DNA of 35,064 nt from Clostridiaceae bacterium (lineage in GTDB: Bacteria; Bacillota; Clostridia; Saccharofermentanales; Saccharofermentanaceae), in assembly GCA_012523365.1 (NCBI GenBank), contig JAAYIQ010000126.1:1-35064 (forward strand), given 5' to 3'. A model generated the notes under the pieces. That model saw nothing but the letters and a program-made list of their open reading frames with translations. It had not been told where the DNA came from and made no database searches. The position numbers were made by a program, and so were the translations under genes. Positions 24,913 through 32,698 of the stretch are shown piece after piece (the first letter of the stretch is position 1; every line of letters begins with the position of its first letter).

Positions 24913-25840
24913 TCTTCTTCTCCCTGTCAGTATTTTTGTAAACATTCAGCGATGCGGATTCACGGATGAACGCACGGTAACGCTCCAAACGTCCCGGGTC
25001 GATCCGCGCTTCGGCGACCGCACAGCCCTTCTCACCGATATGAAGACAATCATCGAATTTACATTTGCCTTCGAATGCTTTAAGTTCATTATACCCGAGC
25101 CTTATATCCTCTGTTTCGATTTGCATACGAAGAATATCGAGATTTGTAAACCCGGGCGAATCCGCCAAATATCCGTCGAGAAAAGGATACAACTCAACAT
25201 GTCGCGTGGTATGCTTGCCCAAATTCAACCGTTCGCTGATCCTGCCCACCTCTCGTTCGGATACACCGGTCAGCATATTGCAAAGAGTAGATTTCCCGAC
25301 ACCGGACTGACCGGCAAATCCGACGATATTCCCCCCGAAATAGTGGTTGAGGATCTCCGGATCAATCGGTTCGGTATGAGTCGAACAAACCACGTCATAA
25401 CCTGCGTTCGCGTATACAGATCGAAATTCCTCTCCGGATTCGGGATCCAGATCCATCTTCGTGATCCATATAACCGGCTGAATATCGCTCTTGGCACAGA
25501 GGATCAGAAGCTTGTCGAGCATTTCGAGATAAGGAGACGGCTGACGAATCGAAAAGGTTAGTATCAAGACATCCAGATTAGCGATCGAAGGCCGGAGAAT
25601 CAAATTTCTCCTCGGACCTACAGATGTTATGACATAAGGAATATCCGGATCTCCGGATTTCTCACATTGAACCCGATCTCCGATCGTCGGCGTTATTTTC
25701 CGTTTTCTGAATATACCTCTCGGTTTCGCACGAATGATTTCCCCCTCGTCCAACCGAACCGTGTAAAGGCCGCCAACTCCCTTAACGATGATTCCGGACA
25801 GTATATCGGAACTTAAATCGGTATCCCTGCTCATACTCAT
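24899..25840 (-). CDS. rsgA: Small ribosomal subunit biogenesis GTPase RsgA
   Basis: Circularly permuted GTPase that checks late 30S maturation. The 313-residue product has an N-terminal OB fold, then G4 (ITKMD, about 126-130) before G1 (GQSGVGKST, about 177-185) and G3 (DSPGF), the order that defines the family, followed by a zinc motif C-x4-C-x-H-x5-C (CKFDDCLHIGEKGC). It starts 18 nt after the prkC stop with a GGAG site, and overlaps rpe. Its Bacillus counterpart (CpgA) is phosphorylated by PrkC; adjacency suggests the same here, by inference. Confidence 0.97.
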   Translation of the reverse strand: MSMSRDTDLSSDILSGIIVKGVGGLYTVRLDEGEIIRAKPRGIFRKRKITPTIGDRVQCEKSGDPDIPYVITSVGPRRNLILRPSIANLDVLILTFSIRQPSPYLEMLDKLLILCAKSDIQPVIWITKMDLDPESGEEFRSVYANAGYDVVCSTHTEPIDPEILNHYFGGNIVGFAGQSGVGKSTLCNMLTGVSEREVGRISERLNLGKHTTRHVELYPFLDGYLADSPGFTNLDILRMQIETEDIRLGYNELKAFEGKCKFDDCLHIGEKGCAVAEARIDPGRLERYRAFIRESASLNVYKNTDREKKNEIK

Positions 25841-25858
25841 TACACTCCGATCCGGAGA

Positions 25859-27952
25859 TTATTCATCCGGCACCTCCGGTGTCGTGGATGATGTCGGAGC
25901 GGTTGTCGGGGTCGGCAACGGTGTCGGTGAGACGGTTGGCGTCGGTGAAATGGTCGGAGTTGGTGTCACCTCAATAAAGTATGCAGTCAAAGCCAGATCC
26001 ATAGGCGGCATGATAATCGTATACTGAGCCTGCGTACTGACTACGGTTCCCGCTCCGTCCTGCCAATGAGAGAAAATAAAGTCGCTGTTTGGTATCGCCG
26101 TAACCGTCACTTGCGTTCCTTCCAATATGACCCCTCCGCCCTGGACGACACCGCCGATCGTCGGAACGGCGGACAGCGTTAATAGATACGGTGCCGGCGT
26201 CGGAGTCGGAGTCGGGGTGCCACCGTTTAAAACATCCTCAATGGTTCCCACATACATTTTGATGGACGACTTCCGATTAACGACCGTCCCTTCAACGGGA
26301 TCAGTCAGCAACACGTATTGTTGTTTCTTGGATAACCCCACTACAGCGGGAGTTGCCTCAATGGGTCCGAGCACAAGATCGTTCTGTTCCAACACCTTCT
26401 CTGCTGCTTCAAGAGTCAGCCCGAAAAGTTTCGGAACCGTAATTCTCTCGCTCTGGATGCTGTAGATGATGGCAATTTGGCTTCCCTTTTGTAATGCGGA
26501 ACCAAAGGAGGGCTCCGTTCGGATCACGATGCCCGGCTCAAGCGCACCATTGATTTCGGGGCTGGATGTAACAAAGTATCCCATCGCGGTCAGTACAGTT
26601 TCCGCCGTCCGGTAATCCATACCACGGTAATCCTCAAGGATGAATGTGTCCTCCCGAATGCTTACCTTCAGTATCAATTTATTGCTGGTGGATTTGATCT
26701 CGGTTCCCTCGGGCAGACTCTGTTCAAAAATGATATTTTCCGCGAATCCGGGATTGGGTTCAAAAGAAATATCATAATTGTTGAAGCCGAGCATGCGAAA
26801 TTCATTACGTACTTCATCCACGGAGCGGGAAACGTAATTTCCTACGATAAACGAGGTCTTCGGCTGGCGGTTGATTCCATCGGTGAGCGTACCAGTTACC
26901 AGAACCACCACACCGATCAGCACCCCGATAATCAATGTGACCAGAGCGATGACCAGCAGATTGTCCTTCAGGCGAGAACGACGTCTCTTCTCAATAGAGC
27001 GCTCAATATCTCTGAGCTTCGAGTAATTCGGCTCCTGCCGCATCGACGGCATATGGTTGGTCGTCGTGTCATAGGCTTCCGTCTGGGTAACGACACCGTA
27101 CGTTCCGTTCGGATCGATCATTAATGAGTCAAGCTCCTCGACCATTTCCCGAACCGAGCTATAACGCGCTTCGATCCCTTTTTGCATGCTTTTTTGAATG
27201 ATGGCATCCAGTCCGTTAGGAATTCCGGACACAAAGCCGGAAGCCAGCGGTGCAGGTTCCTGAAGATGTTTGACCGCAACGGCGACGGGGGTTTCTCCGT
27301 CAAAGGGAAGTCTGCCGGTGACCATCTCAAAAAGCATTACACCCAGAGAATATATATCCGATGCGGGGCCGACCATCGCACCCCGGGCCTGCTCGGGAGA
27401 GAAATAGTGCACGGACCCCAACGCACCGCCGCTTGTTAACGTGATCGTATTGCTCGTCGCCGCGCGTGCGATGCCGAAGTCCGTCACCTTCGCCAGACGA
27501 TCCTTTGTGATCATGATATTGTGCGGTTTAATATCCCGATGAACGATACCGTTCTGGTGTGCGTGCTCCAACGCCAGCCCGACCTGAATCGCGATCGGCA
27601 CGGCGATCCTCCAATCCAAATGGCCGTTCTGACGAATCAGCTCCTTCAAAGAGATGCCTTCAACGTACTCCTGAACCATGTATCGGAAATTGCCTTCCTG
27701 GCCGATCCCCAGAACGCGAACAATATTCGAATGTGTAAGAGCGGCCGCCGCCTTCGCCTCGGTATCAAATCGCTTGATAAATTCGCTGTCAATTGAAAAT
27801 TCCTGCTTAAGAATTTTGATGGCCACAACCGCTCCGGTCGCCATATCCGATGCAAGATAAACATTCGCCATGCCTCCGGTGCCGACCAATTTCGCGATGC
27901 GATAACGACCGCCCAAGACCATTCCTTCCGGGCCGTTCGGTGCTGTACTCAT
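25859..27952 (-). CDS. prkC: PASTA-domain Ser/Thr protein kinase with an extra C-terminal InlB-like repeat
   Basis: Hanks-type membrane kinase that senses wall fragments or lipid II outside and phosphorylates cell-wall, division and translation proteins inside. The kinase domain (about 14-275) has GTGGMANVY, Lys46, HRD at 138-140 and DFG at 158-160. A charged juxtamembrane segment and one transmembrane helix (about 331-353) follow, then three PASTA domains (about 366-434, 435-500, 502-569). Unusual for the family, there is then a PTPTPTP linker, a Divergent InlB B-repeat-like domain (about 589-659, with TVTAIPNSDFIFSHW and a final LALTAYF strand), and a Pro/Thr/Ser tail to residue 697. The start overlaps prpC by 4 nt. 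The partner phosphatase gene is directly upstream. Kinase and PASTA calls are firm; the ligand and the role of the extra domain are unknown. Confidence 0.96.
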   Translation of the reverse strand: MSTAPNGPEGMVLGGRYRIAKLVGTGGMANVYLASDMATGAVVAIKILKQEFSIDSEFIKRFDTEAKAAAALTHSNIVRVLGIGQEGNFRYMVQEYVEGISLKELIRQNGHLDWRIAVPIAIQVGLALEHAHQNGIVHRDIKPHNIMITKDRLAKVTDFGIARAATSNTITLTSGGALGSVHYFSPEQARGAMVGPASDIYSLGVMLFEMVTGRLPFDGETPVAVAVKHLQEPAPLASGFVSGIPNGLDAIIQKSMQKGIEARYSSVREMVEELDSLMIDPNGTYGVVTQTEAYDTTTNHMPSMRQEPNYSKLRDIERSIEKRRRSRLKDNLLVIALVTLIIGVLIGVVVLVTGTLTDGINRQPKTSFIVGNYVSRSVDEVRNEFRMLGFNNYDISFEPNPGFAENIIFEQSLPEGTEIKSTSNKLILKVSIREDTFILEDYRGMDYRTAETVLTAMGYFVTSSPEINGALEPGIVIRTEPSFGSALQKGSQIAIIYSIQSERITVPKLFGLTLEAAEKVLEQNDLVLGPIEATPAVVGLSKKQQYVLLTDPVEGTVVNRKSSIKMYVGTIEDVLNGGTPTPTPTPAPYLLTLSAVPTIGGVVQGGGVILEGTQVTVTAIPNSDFIFSHWQDGAGTVVSTQAQYTIIMPPMDLALTAYFIEVTPTPTISPTPTVSPTPLPTPTTAPTSSTTPEVPDE
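25871..25970. repeat. Low-complexity GTCGGNGTCGGN tract coding the Pro/Thr tail of PrkC
   Basis: Imperfect copies of a 6-nt unit (GTCGGN on the plus strand) encode the TPTPTISPTPTVSPTP tail. Such tracts can gain or lose units by slippage, so tail length may vary between strains. Confidence 0.7.
26194..26220. repeat. Short GTCGGA repeat coding the PrkC PASTA-to-InlB linker
   Basis: CGTCGGAGTCGGAGTCGGGG encodes TPTPTPTPA between the third PASTA domain and the B-repeat-like domain, matching the tail tract in unit and codon use. Confidence 0.6.
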
Positions 27953-28704
27953 ACCGTCTCCTTATTCTTTTCCATTGCGCAATGGATCAATATCGCGGTA
28001 ATATTATCGGGACCTCCGGCCGCATTGGCCGAATCGACCAGTTGGCGAACACAAGAGTCCAGATTCTTGTGTCTTTTTAATATCTTGCGAATCTGTTCTT
28101 CTTCGACATAGCCGTAAAGGCCGTCCGTACACATCAGGATCAGGTCTCCCTCAGAAATATCAAACGAGTAGGTATCCGGCTTCATATATTCGTTAACACC
28201 CAAAGAACGTACCAGAACATGCCTTTTGGGGTGAGTCTCTGCTTCCTTTTCGGAAATTGAGCCCATATCAACCAGCTCCTGTACCAAGGTATGGTCAATG
28301 GTCAGACGTTCGAGCGAACCGCCGTGCAACAGATAAACGCGGCAGTCACCGATGTGAGATATGTAGAGCCTCCAGTGCCTGAAAACGGCCAACGTCAGCG
28401 TGGTTCCCATTCCCCTGTACTCCCGGTTGTCCAAGGACTGAAGATACACGCGCACGTTTGCCTTCTCGATGGTTTCCTGCAGGATCAACTCGACATCCTC
28501 AACCGATCGGGCCTTTTCCAATTGCTGAGGCAAGGCGGAAAGTGCAAATTCCACGGCGGTTCTGCTGGCAATCTCACCGACCGCATGGCCACCCATACCG
28601 TCCGCCACGACAAACACACTGCTGTCCCCCACGCTGAGAATGGCGTGAAAGTCCTCGTTCTTTTCGCGAACCATACCTTTGTCTGTCGCACTGGCATATC
28701 TCAT
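27949..28704 (-). CDS. prpC: PP2C-family Ser/Thr protein phosphatase
   Basis: Metal-dependent phosphatase that reverses PrkC phosphorylation. The 251-residue product has all the PP2C motifs: TDKGMVREKNEDF, VFVVADGMGGHAVGEIAS, GTTLTLAVF, ISHIGDCRVYLL, LMCTDGLYGYV and GGPDNITAILI, including the metal-binding Asp residues. No membrane segment is visible, so it is cytosolic. It overlaps rlmN upstream and prkC downstream by 4 nt each, which keeps kinase and phosphatase levels in step. The gene is also called stp. Confidence 0.97.
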   Translation of the reverse strand: MRYASATDKGMVREKNEDFHAILSVGDSSVFVVADGMGGHAVGEIASRTAVEFALSALPQQLEKARSVEDVELILQETIEKANVRVYLQSLDNREYRGMGTTLTLAVFRHWRLYISHIGDCRVYLLHGGSLERLTIDHTLVQELVDMGSISEKEAETHPKRHVLVRSLGVNEYMKPDTYSFDISEGDLILMCTDGLYGYVEEEQIRKILKRHKNLDSCVRQLVDSANAAGGPDNITAILIHCAMEKNKETV

Positions 28705-29744
28705 ATTTTATCGTTCTCTCCGAGGCTTCTGCGCAATTGACCGCACGCCGCCATAATATCCGTTCCCATTTCTCTTCTTACCGTAACATTCATGCCCAGC
28801 CGCTCAAGTTCTCCCCGAAAAGCAACGACCGTCGAAGGCTTACTTCGAAGAAACGGGCATCCGGGAAACTCATTGGCAGCGATCAGGTTCACATGGGCAT
28901 TGATGCCGCGAAGTAAAGCCGCCAACTGTCGAGCGTCCTCGACGGAGTCATTCACACCGTCCAACAGGGCATACTCAAAGGTAATCCTCCTTCCCGTCTT
29001 CCTAACATATTCCCGTGAGGTGCGGATCAGAGAATCCAAAGGATACGCCCGATTGATCGGCATCAGCCGGTTTCTTAATTCATCCGTCGCCGCATGCAGG
29101 GAAACCGATAGATTCACCTGCTTGTCGACACACATGAATTCTATCATTTGAGGCACCAGTCCGCAAGTTGATATGGTAATGTGCCGAGCGCCTAAATTCA
29201 AGCCTTTCGGCGAGTTGGCCATGTGAAGAAAAGAGATAAGATTGTCATAATTATCAAACGGCTCGCCGATTCCCATCACCACTACCCGCGAAACACGCTC
29301 GGATGTAATCTTTTCCGGAAAAGTTATCTGTGCGAGCATTTCACCCGCAGACAGGCTTCTCCCGAAGCCTGCATGAGCGGAAGCACAGAAAGCGCACCCC
29401 ATTTTGCATCCCGCTTGAGAAGATATGCATACCGAATTACCGAAACGATACTTCATCAGAACGGTTTCAATGCGATTCCCGTCGCCGAGCCGGAAAACGA
29501 ATTTTCGCGTGCCGTCGATTTCTGAGATCGATTCCTTTTCGAGAACAAAAGCATTCGTATCGAAACTTTTTTTCAACTCTTCGATGATCGTCTTCGGCAG
29601 ATTTGTCATTTCAGCAGGGTCCGTCACGCCTTTGTTGCACCACGAAGCAATTTGTTCCGCTCGAAAACGGGGAAATCCCCGTTCTTCGGTCCACTTCTCC
29701 CAAGCCTCGGCAGTCATGTCCAATATAAATCGACTCTCACTCAT
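28701..29744 (-). CDS. rlmN: 23S rRNA A2503 / tRNA A37 C2-methyltransferase RlmN
   Basis: Radical SAM enzyme that methylates carbon 2 of adenosine 2503 in 23S rRNA and, in many bacteria, A37 of some tRNAs. The 347-residue product has the CxxxCxxC iron-sulfur motif (CKMGCAFCAS), GIGEPFDNYDN, the ISTCGLVP strand, and the mechanistic Cys pair completed by GTDIMAACGQLR near the end. RlmN rather than Cfr is favoured by this operon context and by the standard sequence. It overlaps rsmB upstream and prpC downstream by 4 nt each. Confidence 0.97.
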   Translation of the reverse strand: MSESRFILDMTAEAWEKWTEERGFPRFRAEQIASWCNKGVTDPAEMTNLPKTIIEELKKSFDTNAFVLEKESISEIDGTRKFVFRLGDGNRIETVLMKYRFGNSVCISSQAGCKMGCAFCASAHAGFGRSLSAGEMLAQITFPEKITSERVSRVVVMGIGEPFDNYDNLISFLHMANSPKGLNLGARHITISTCGLVPQMIEFMCVDKQVNLSVSLHAATDELRNRLMPINRAYPLDSLIRTSREYVRKTGRRITFEYALLDGVNDSVEDARQLAALLRGINAHVNLIAANEFPGCPFLRSKPSTVVAFRGELERLGMNVTVRREMGTDIMAACGQLRRSLGENDKI

Positions 29745-31117
29745 ACGATCCGCCTCATTTTCGAAATAAAAAAACCGTCACATCCGTCCTCGTCGGGCAA
29801 TAGCAGGAGTCGGCCTTCCTTCGCTTCATTTCGGTGCCGCTCGGAAAAAGCCGGCTTTGAAGCGATGATTTCCGTTATTGGTTCAATGCGGAAATCACTC
29901 CGTTCGGCGAGAAATGCCGCGACCCGATTCTCGTTTTCATCCGGATTGATCGTGCATGTGCAATACATCAGACACCCGCCCTTTTTGACATAACGGGCAG
30001 CGTTTCTCAAAATCTCATCCTGAATCGGATATAGCGCCCGAATCCGTTCGTAACTTATCGTCAACCTTATATCCGGCTTACGTTTCAACAGTCCGAGCCC
30101 GCTGCACGGAACGTCCGCCAAAACAAGATCAAAACTCTCTTCCGGCCCGAAAACAGATGAATCGGGCTCTCTCGCGTCGGCAATTCCGGTTCGAATTGAA
30201 CGGATGCCTAGCCTTTTCGCGTTTTGTTTGACGAGTTCGAGTCGACTCTCGTTGATGTCCGTAGCAAGTATTTCCGCATCGTCGTTCGACAGCTCGGCCA
30301 GGTGACAACTTTTGCCGCCCGGTGCCGCGCACAGATCGAGAATACGATCTTCGGGCTTCGGATCGGTAATGATGCCGGCCAACATAGCCGCTTCGTCCTG
30401 AATCATAAATAGCCCGTCCCGATAAGCCTTCAGGGCATCCAGTGGCGTCCCCTGAAGCCGAAGCGTAAGCGCCTGATCGGAATATAACCCGATATCACTT
30501 TCGACTTCTTCCTCTTCCAGGAGCTCTTGTAACCGGTCCCGGGAACAACGAAGAGTATTCACGCGAGCCGTCACCTTCGCTTCTTCAAAAAAAGCTGCGG
30601 CGATCGATTCCGCCTTATCCTTACCGTACCACTTGATCAGAAGCCCGGCAATTTCACTGCTCATCGAAAACCGAACATCGGGCTTTGCCGTTCGAATGCC
30701 TGCTTTCAGGAAGTCGGCCTCTCCTGCGACCGCTCGAAGCACTGCGTTAACCAAAGCTTTCGCTCCGTGTCCGACACGCTTCGAGATGATCTCGACCGAT
30801 GTGTTGACAGCGGCATGATCCGGTACCGATCCGGAAAACAGAATCTGCCAAACCCCCATTCTTAATACGGTCCGAACCAACGGATCCAGCGATCGGATGT
30901 TTCCCTTGATCTTCAACCCGATGATGTGATCCAGCGTAAAAGTCCGCGCAATTACTTCGTAGAAGACGGCCGTAATGAAACTCTTGTCTCGCGAGGACAG
31001 GCCGGTCTCCGACTTGAATCTCTGCTTCAATACCAGTTGGGCGTACCCGCCCCTCTCGAACACATCGAAAAGCATTTCAAAGCAGATTTTCCTCGCCAAA
31101 AAGCCCTCCCGGCTCAT
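29741..31117 (-). CDS. rsmB: 16S rRNA m5C967 methyltransferase RsmB
   Basis: Methylates C967 (E. coli numbering) of 16S rRNA. An N-terminal NusB-like RNA-binding domain (about 5-140) precedes the catalytic domain, with the SAM site ILDLCAAPGGKSCHLAEL, the DVPCSGLGLLKRKPD motif and the second catalytic cysteine in LMYCTCTINPDENE. The product is 458 residues, normal for the family. The start lies inside the end of fmt (4-nt overlap). Same position as in Bacillus, between fmt and rlmN. Confidence 0.97.
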   Translation of the reverse strand: MSREGFLARKICFEMLFDVFERGGYAQLVLKQRFKSETGLSSRDKSFITAVFYEVIARTFTLDHIIGLKIKGNIRSLDPLVRTVLRMGVWQILFSGSVPDHAAVNTSVEIISKRVGHGAKALVNAVLRAVAGEADFLKAGIRTAKPDVRFSMSSEIAGLLIKWYGKDKAESIAAAFFEEAKVTARVNTLRCSRDRLQELLEEEEVESDIGLYSDQALTLRLQGTPLDALKAYRDGLFMIQDEAAMLAGIITDPKPEDRILDLCAAPGGKSCHLAELSNDDAEILATDINESRLELVKQNAKRLGIRSIRTGIADAREPDSSVFGPEESFDLVLADVPCSGLGLLKRKPDIRLTISYERIRALYPIQDEILRNAARYVKKGGCLMYCTCTINPDENENRVAAFLAERSDFRIEPITEIIASKPAFSERHRNEAKEGRLLLLPDEDGCDGFFISKMRRIV

Positions 31118-32085
31118 TTTTCACCGCCGAAATGATCCGACGGCGCAAAATTATGCGCGCATTCACACGCTTCAAGCCTTTTGCAGGACTCCGGCTGAAT
31201 GCATCGAAGGAGAAGGGGAATATCTCCGCACATAACGGCGAGAACATCCTTGCGTGCGCAAACTACCGTTCCCGGTCTTAATTCAGCGCCGGTTTCCCGA
31301 AAAGCTTCGGTAATACTGTCCGGATCATTCGGTAAAGAGGATCGATAAATCTTCACTCTTTTACCCTTGAATTCGGAATATGCTCCCGGCCATTCCGCCA
31401 AGCCGCGGATTTGGTTATGAATCTTATTTGCGGGATCGTTCCAATCGATCAAGCCCTGCTCTTTGGTAATAAGGGGCGCAAAGGTTGCGAATTCATCATT
31501 CTGGGGAATCGGAGATATCTCTCCCCGGATATATTCGGGAATGGTTCGAACAATCAGATCCGCGCCGAGTTCGGCCAAACGTTCCGTCAACTCGGGTGCG
31601 CTTTCCTCCGGGCCGATCGGAATGGACGCGCTTCTCAGCATGGGGCCGTTATCAATCCCCTCATCCATGAGCATCACCGTGACGCCCGTTTCACTTTCTC
31701 CGTTCAGGATTGCCCATTGAATCGGAGCCGCCCCCCTGTATTGAGGCAGGAGTGAGCCGTGCACATTCAGACAACCGAACGCGGGGATCCCGAGGATCGA
31801 CGGCGGAAGGATCTTGCCGTACGCGGCGGTAACGATCATATCGGGGTGTAATTTCCCGATATCGATCAAGACGCTCTCGTCTCGCATGCGATTCGGTTGA
31901 AACACCGGAATACCCAGAGTTTCCGCCGTTACTTTCACGGGCGGCGGAGTCAGTTGCATTTTACGGCCGACCGGTTTGTCCGGCTGAGTAAAACATGCAA
32001 CAATACGAAAGCCGGAATCGTGAAGGCGTTCCAGCACTACGGACGCAAGTCGGGGAGTCCCCATGAATATGATTCGCTCGTTCAA
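31114..32085 (-). CDS. fmt: Methionyl-tRNA formyltransferase
   Basis: Adds a formyl group from 10-formyltetrahydrofolate to initiator Met-tRNA. The 323-residue product has RIIFMGTPRLASVVLE at the start, the folate and catalytic region CLNVHGSLLPQYRGAAPIQWAI with Asn and His, DEGIDNGPM, and the C-terminal tRNA-binding domain starting near RGLAEWPGAYSEF. It overlaps def by 4 nt and rsmB by 4 nt. Pairing with def places addition and removal of the formyl group in one message. Confidence 0.98.
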   Translation of the reverse strand: MNERIIFMGTPRLASVVLERLHDSGFRIVACFTQPDKPVGRKMQLTPPPVKVTAETLGIPVFQPNRMRDESVLIDIGKLHPDMIVTAAYGKILPPSILGIPAFGCLNVHGSLLPQYRGAAPIQWAILNGESETGVTVMLMDEGIDNGPMLRSASIPIGPEESAPELTERLAELGADLIVRTIPEYIRGEISPIPQNDEFATFAPLITKEQGLIDWNDPANKIHNQIRGLAEWPGAYSEFKGKRVKIYRSSLPNDPDSITEAFRETGAELRPGTVVCARKDVLAVMCGDIPLLLRCIQPESCKRLEACECAHNFAPSDHFGGEK

Positions 32086-32546
32086 TCCTTCTCTTCCTGT
32101 TCCACGACCTTGTCGATAAAAAGTACTCCGTCGAGATGGTCGTTCTCATGACAGACACAGACCGCAAGGATCCCTTCCGCCTCCAACTCAAACGTCTCGC
32201 CCTTACGGTTCAACGCGCGTACTTTCAACCGCTCCGGCCGCTTAACACACCCGGATCGGCCGGGTACCGACAAGCAACCTTCCTCACTTAATACTTCTCC
32301 CTCGACCGATAAGATCTCGGGATTAATAAACTCGATCAGACCGTGCTCGTCTCCGACATCCACAACAAACACTCGTCGTAAAATACCTACCTGCGGAGCG
32401 GCCAACCCGATCCCTCTACCCTCATATTTCATCGTCTCGGCCATGTCATCGAGAAGAATGCACAGTTTGTCGTCAAACCGGTTCACCTCACGCGCTTTCT
32501 TACGAAGGACCTCGTCTCCCACGGTCACTATTTCACGAAGAGCCAT
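32082..32546 (-). CDS. def: Peptide deformylase
   Basis: Metalloenzyme that removes the formyl group from new protein N-termini. The 154-residue product has the three motifs GIGLAAPQVG, EEGCLSVPG (metal-binding Cys) and CHENDHLDG (the HExxH helix). An AGAGGA site precedes the ATG. It overlaps fmt by 4 nt but is separated from priA by 152 nt, the only sizeable gap in this operon, where an internal promoter is possible. Confidence 0.98.
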   Translation of the reverse strand: MALREIVTVGDEVLRKKAREVNRFDDKLCILLDDMAETMKYEGRGIGLAAPQVGILRRVFVVDVGDEHGLIEFINPEILSVEGEVLSEEGCLSVPGRSGCVKRPERLKVRALNRKGETFELEAEGILAVCVCHENDHLDGVLFIDKVVEQEEKD

Positions 32547-32698
32547 TCAATTATCCTCTTTCTTGTCTTTATTTCTTCGGGAATAAACCCGTACACTCAT
32601 ATTCTCACACCGACAGATTATCACAAATGAAGCGTTCAAGGTACCCCGGACGATCGGGTCGACGGCAAAACGCTCGAGAAATCCGACGCAAGCAAAGA
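32547..32698. other. priA-def intergenic gap with a possible internal promoter
   Basis: This 152-nt gap holds an extended -10 candidate, TGTGATAAT on the minus strand (32617-32625), about 70 nt before def, with no good -35 at standard spacing. It may allow def-fmt and the downstream genes to be expressed apart from priA. I see no clear terminator in the gap. Confidence 0.35.

Noticed and set aside
25871-26220. GTCGGN tracts considered as a CRISPR or satellite array
   Set aside because: The units are 6 nt, in frame, and encode Pro/Thr linkers of PrkC; there are no spacers.
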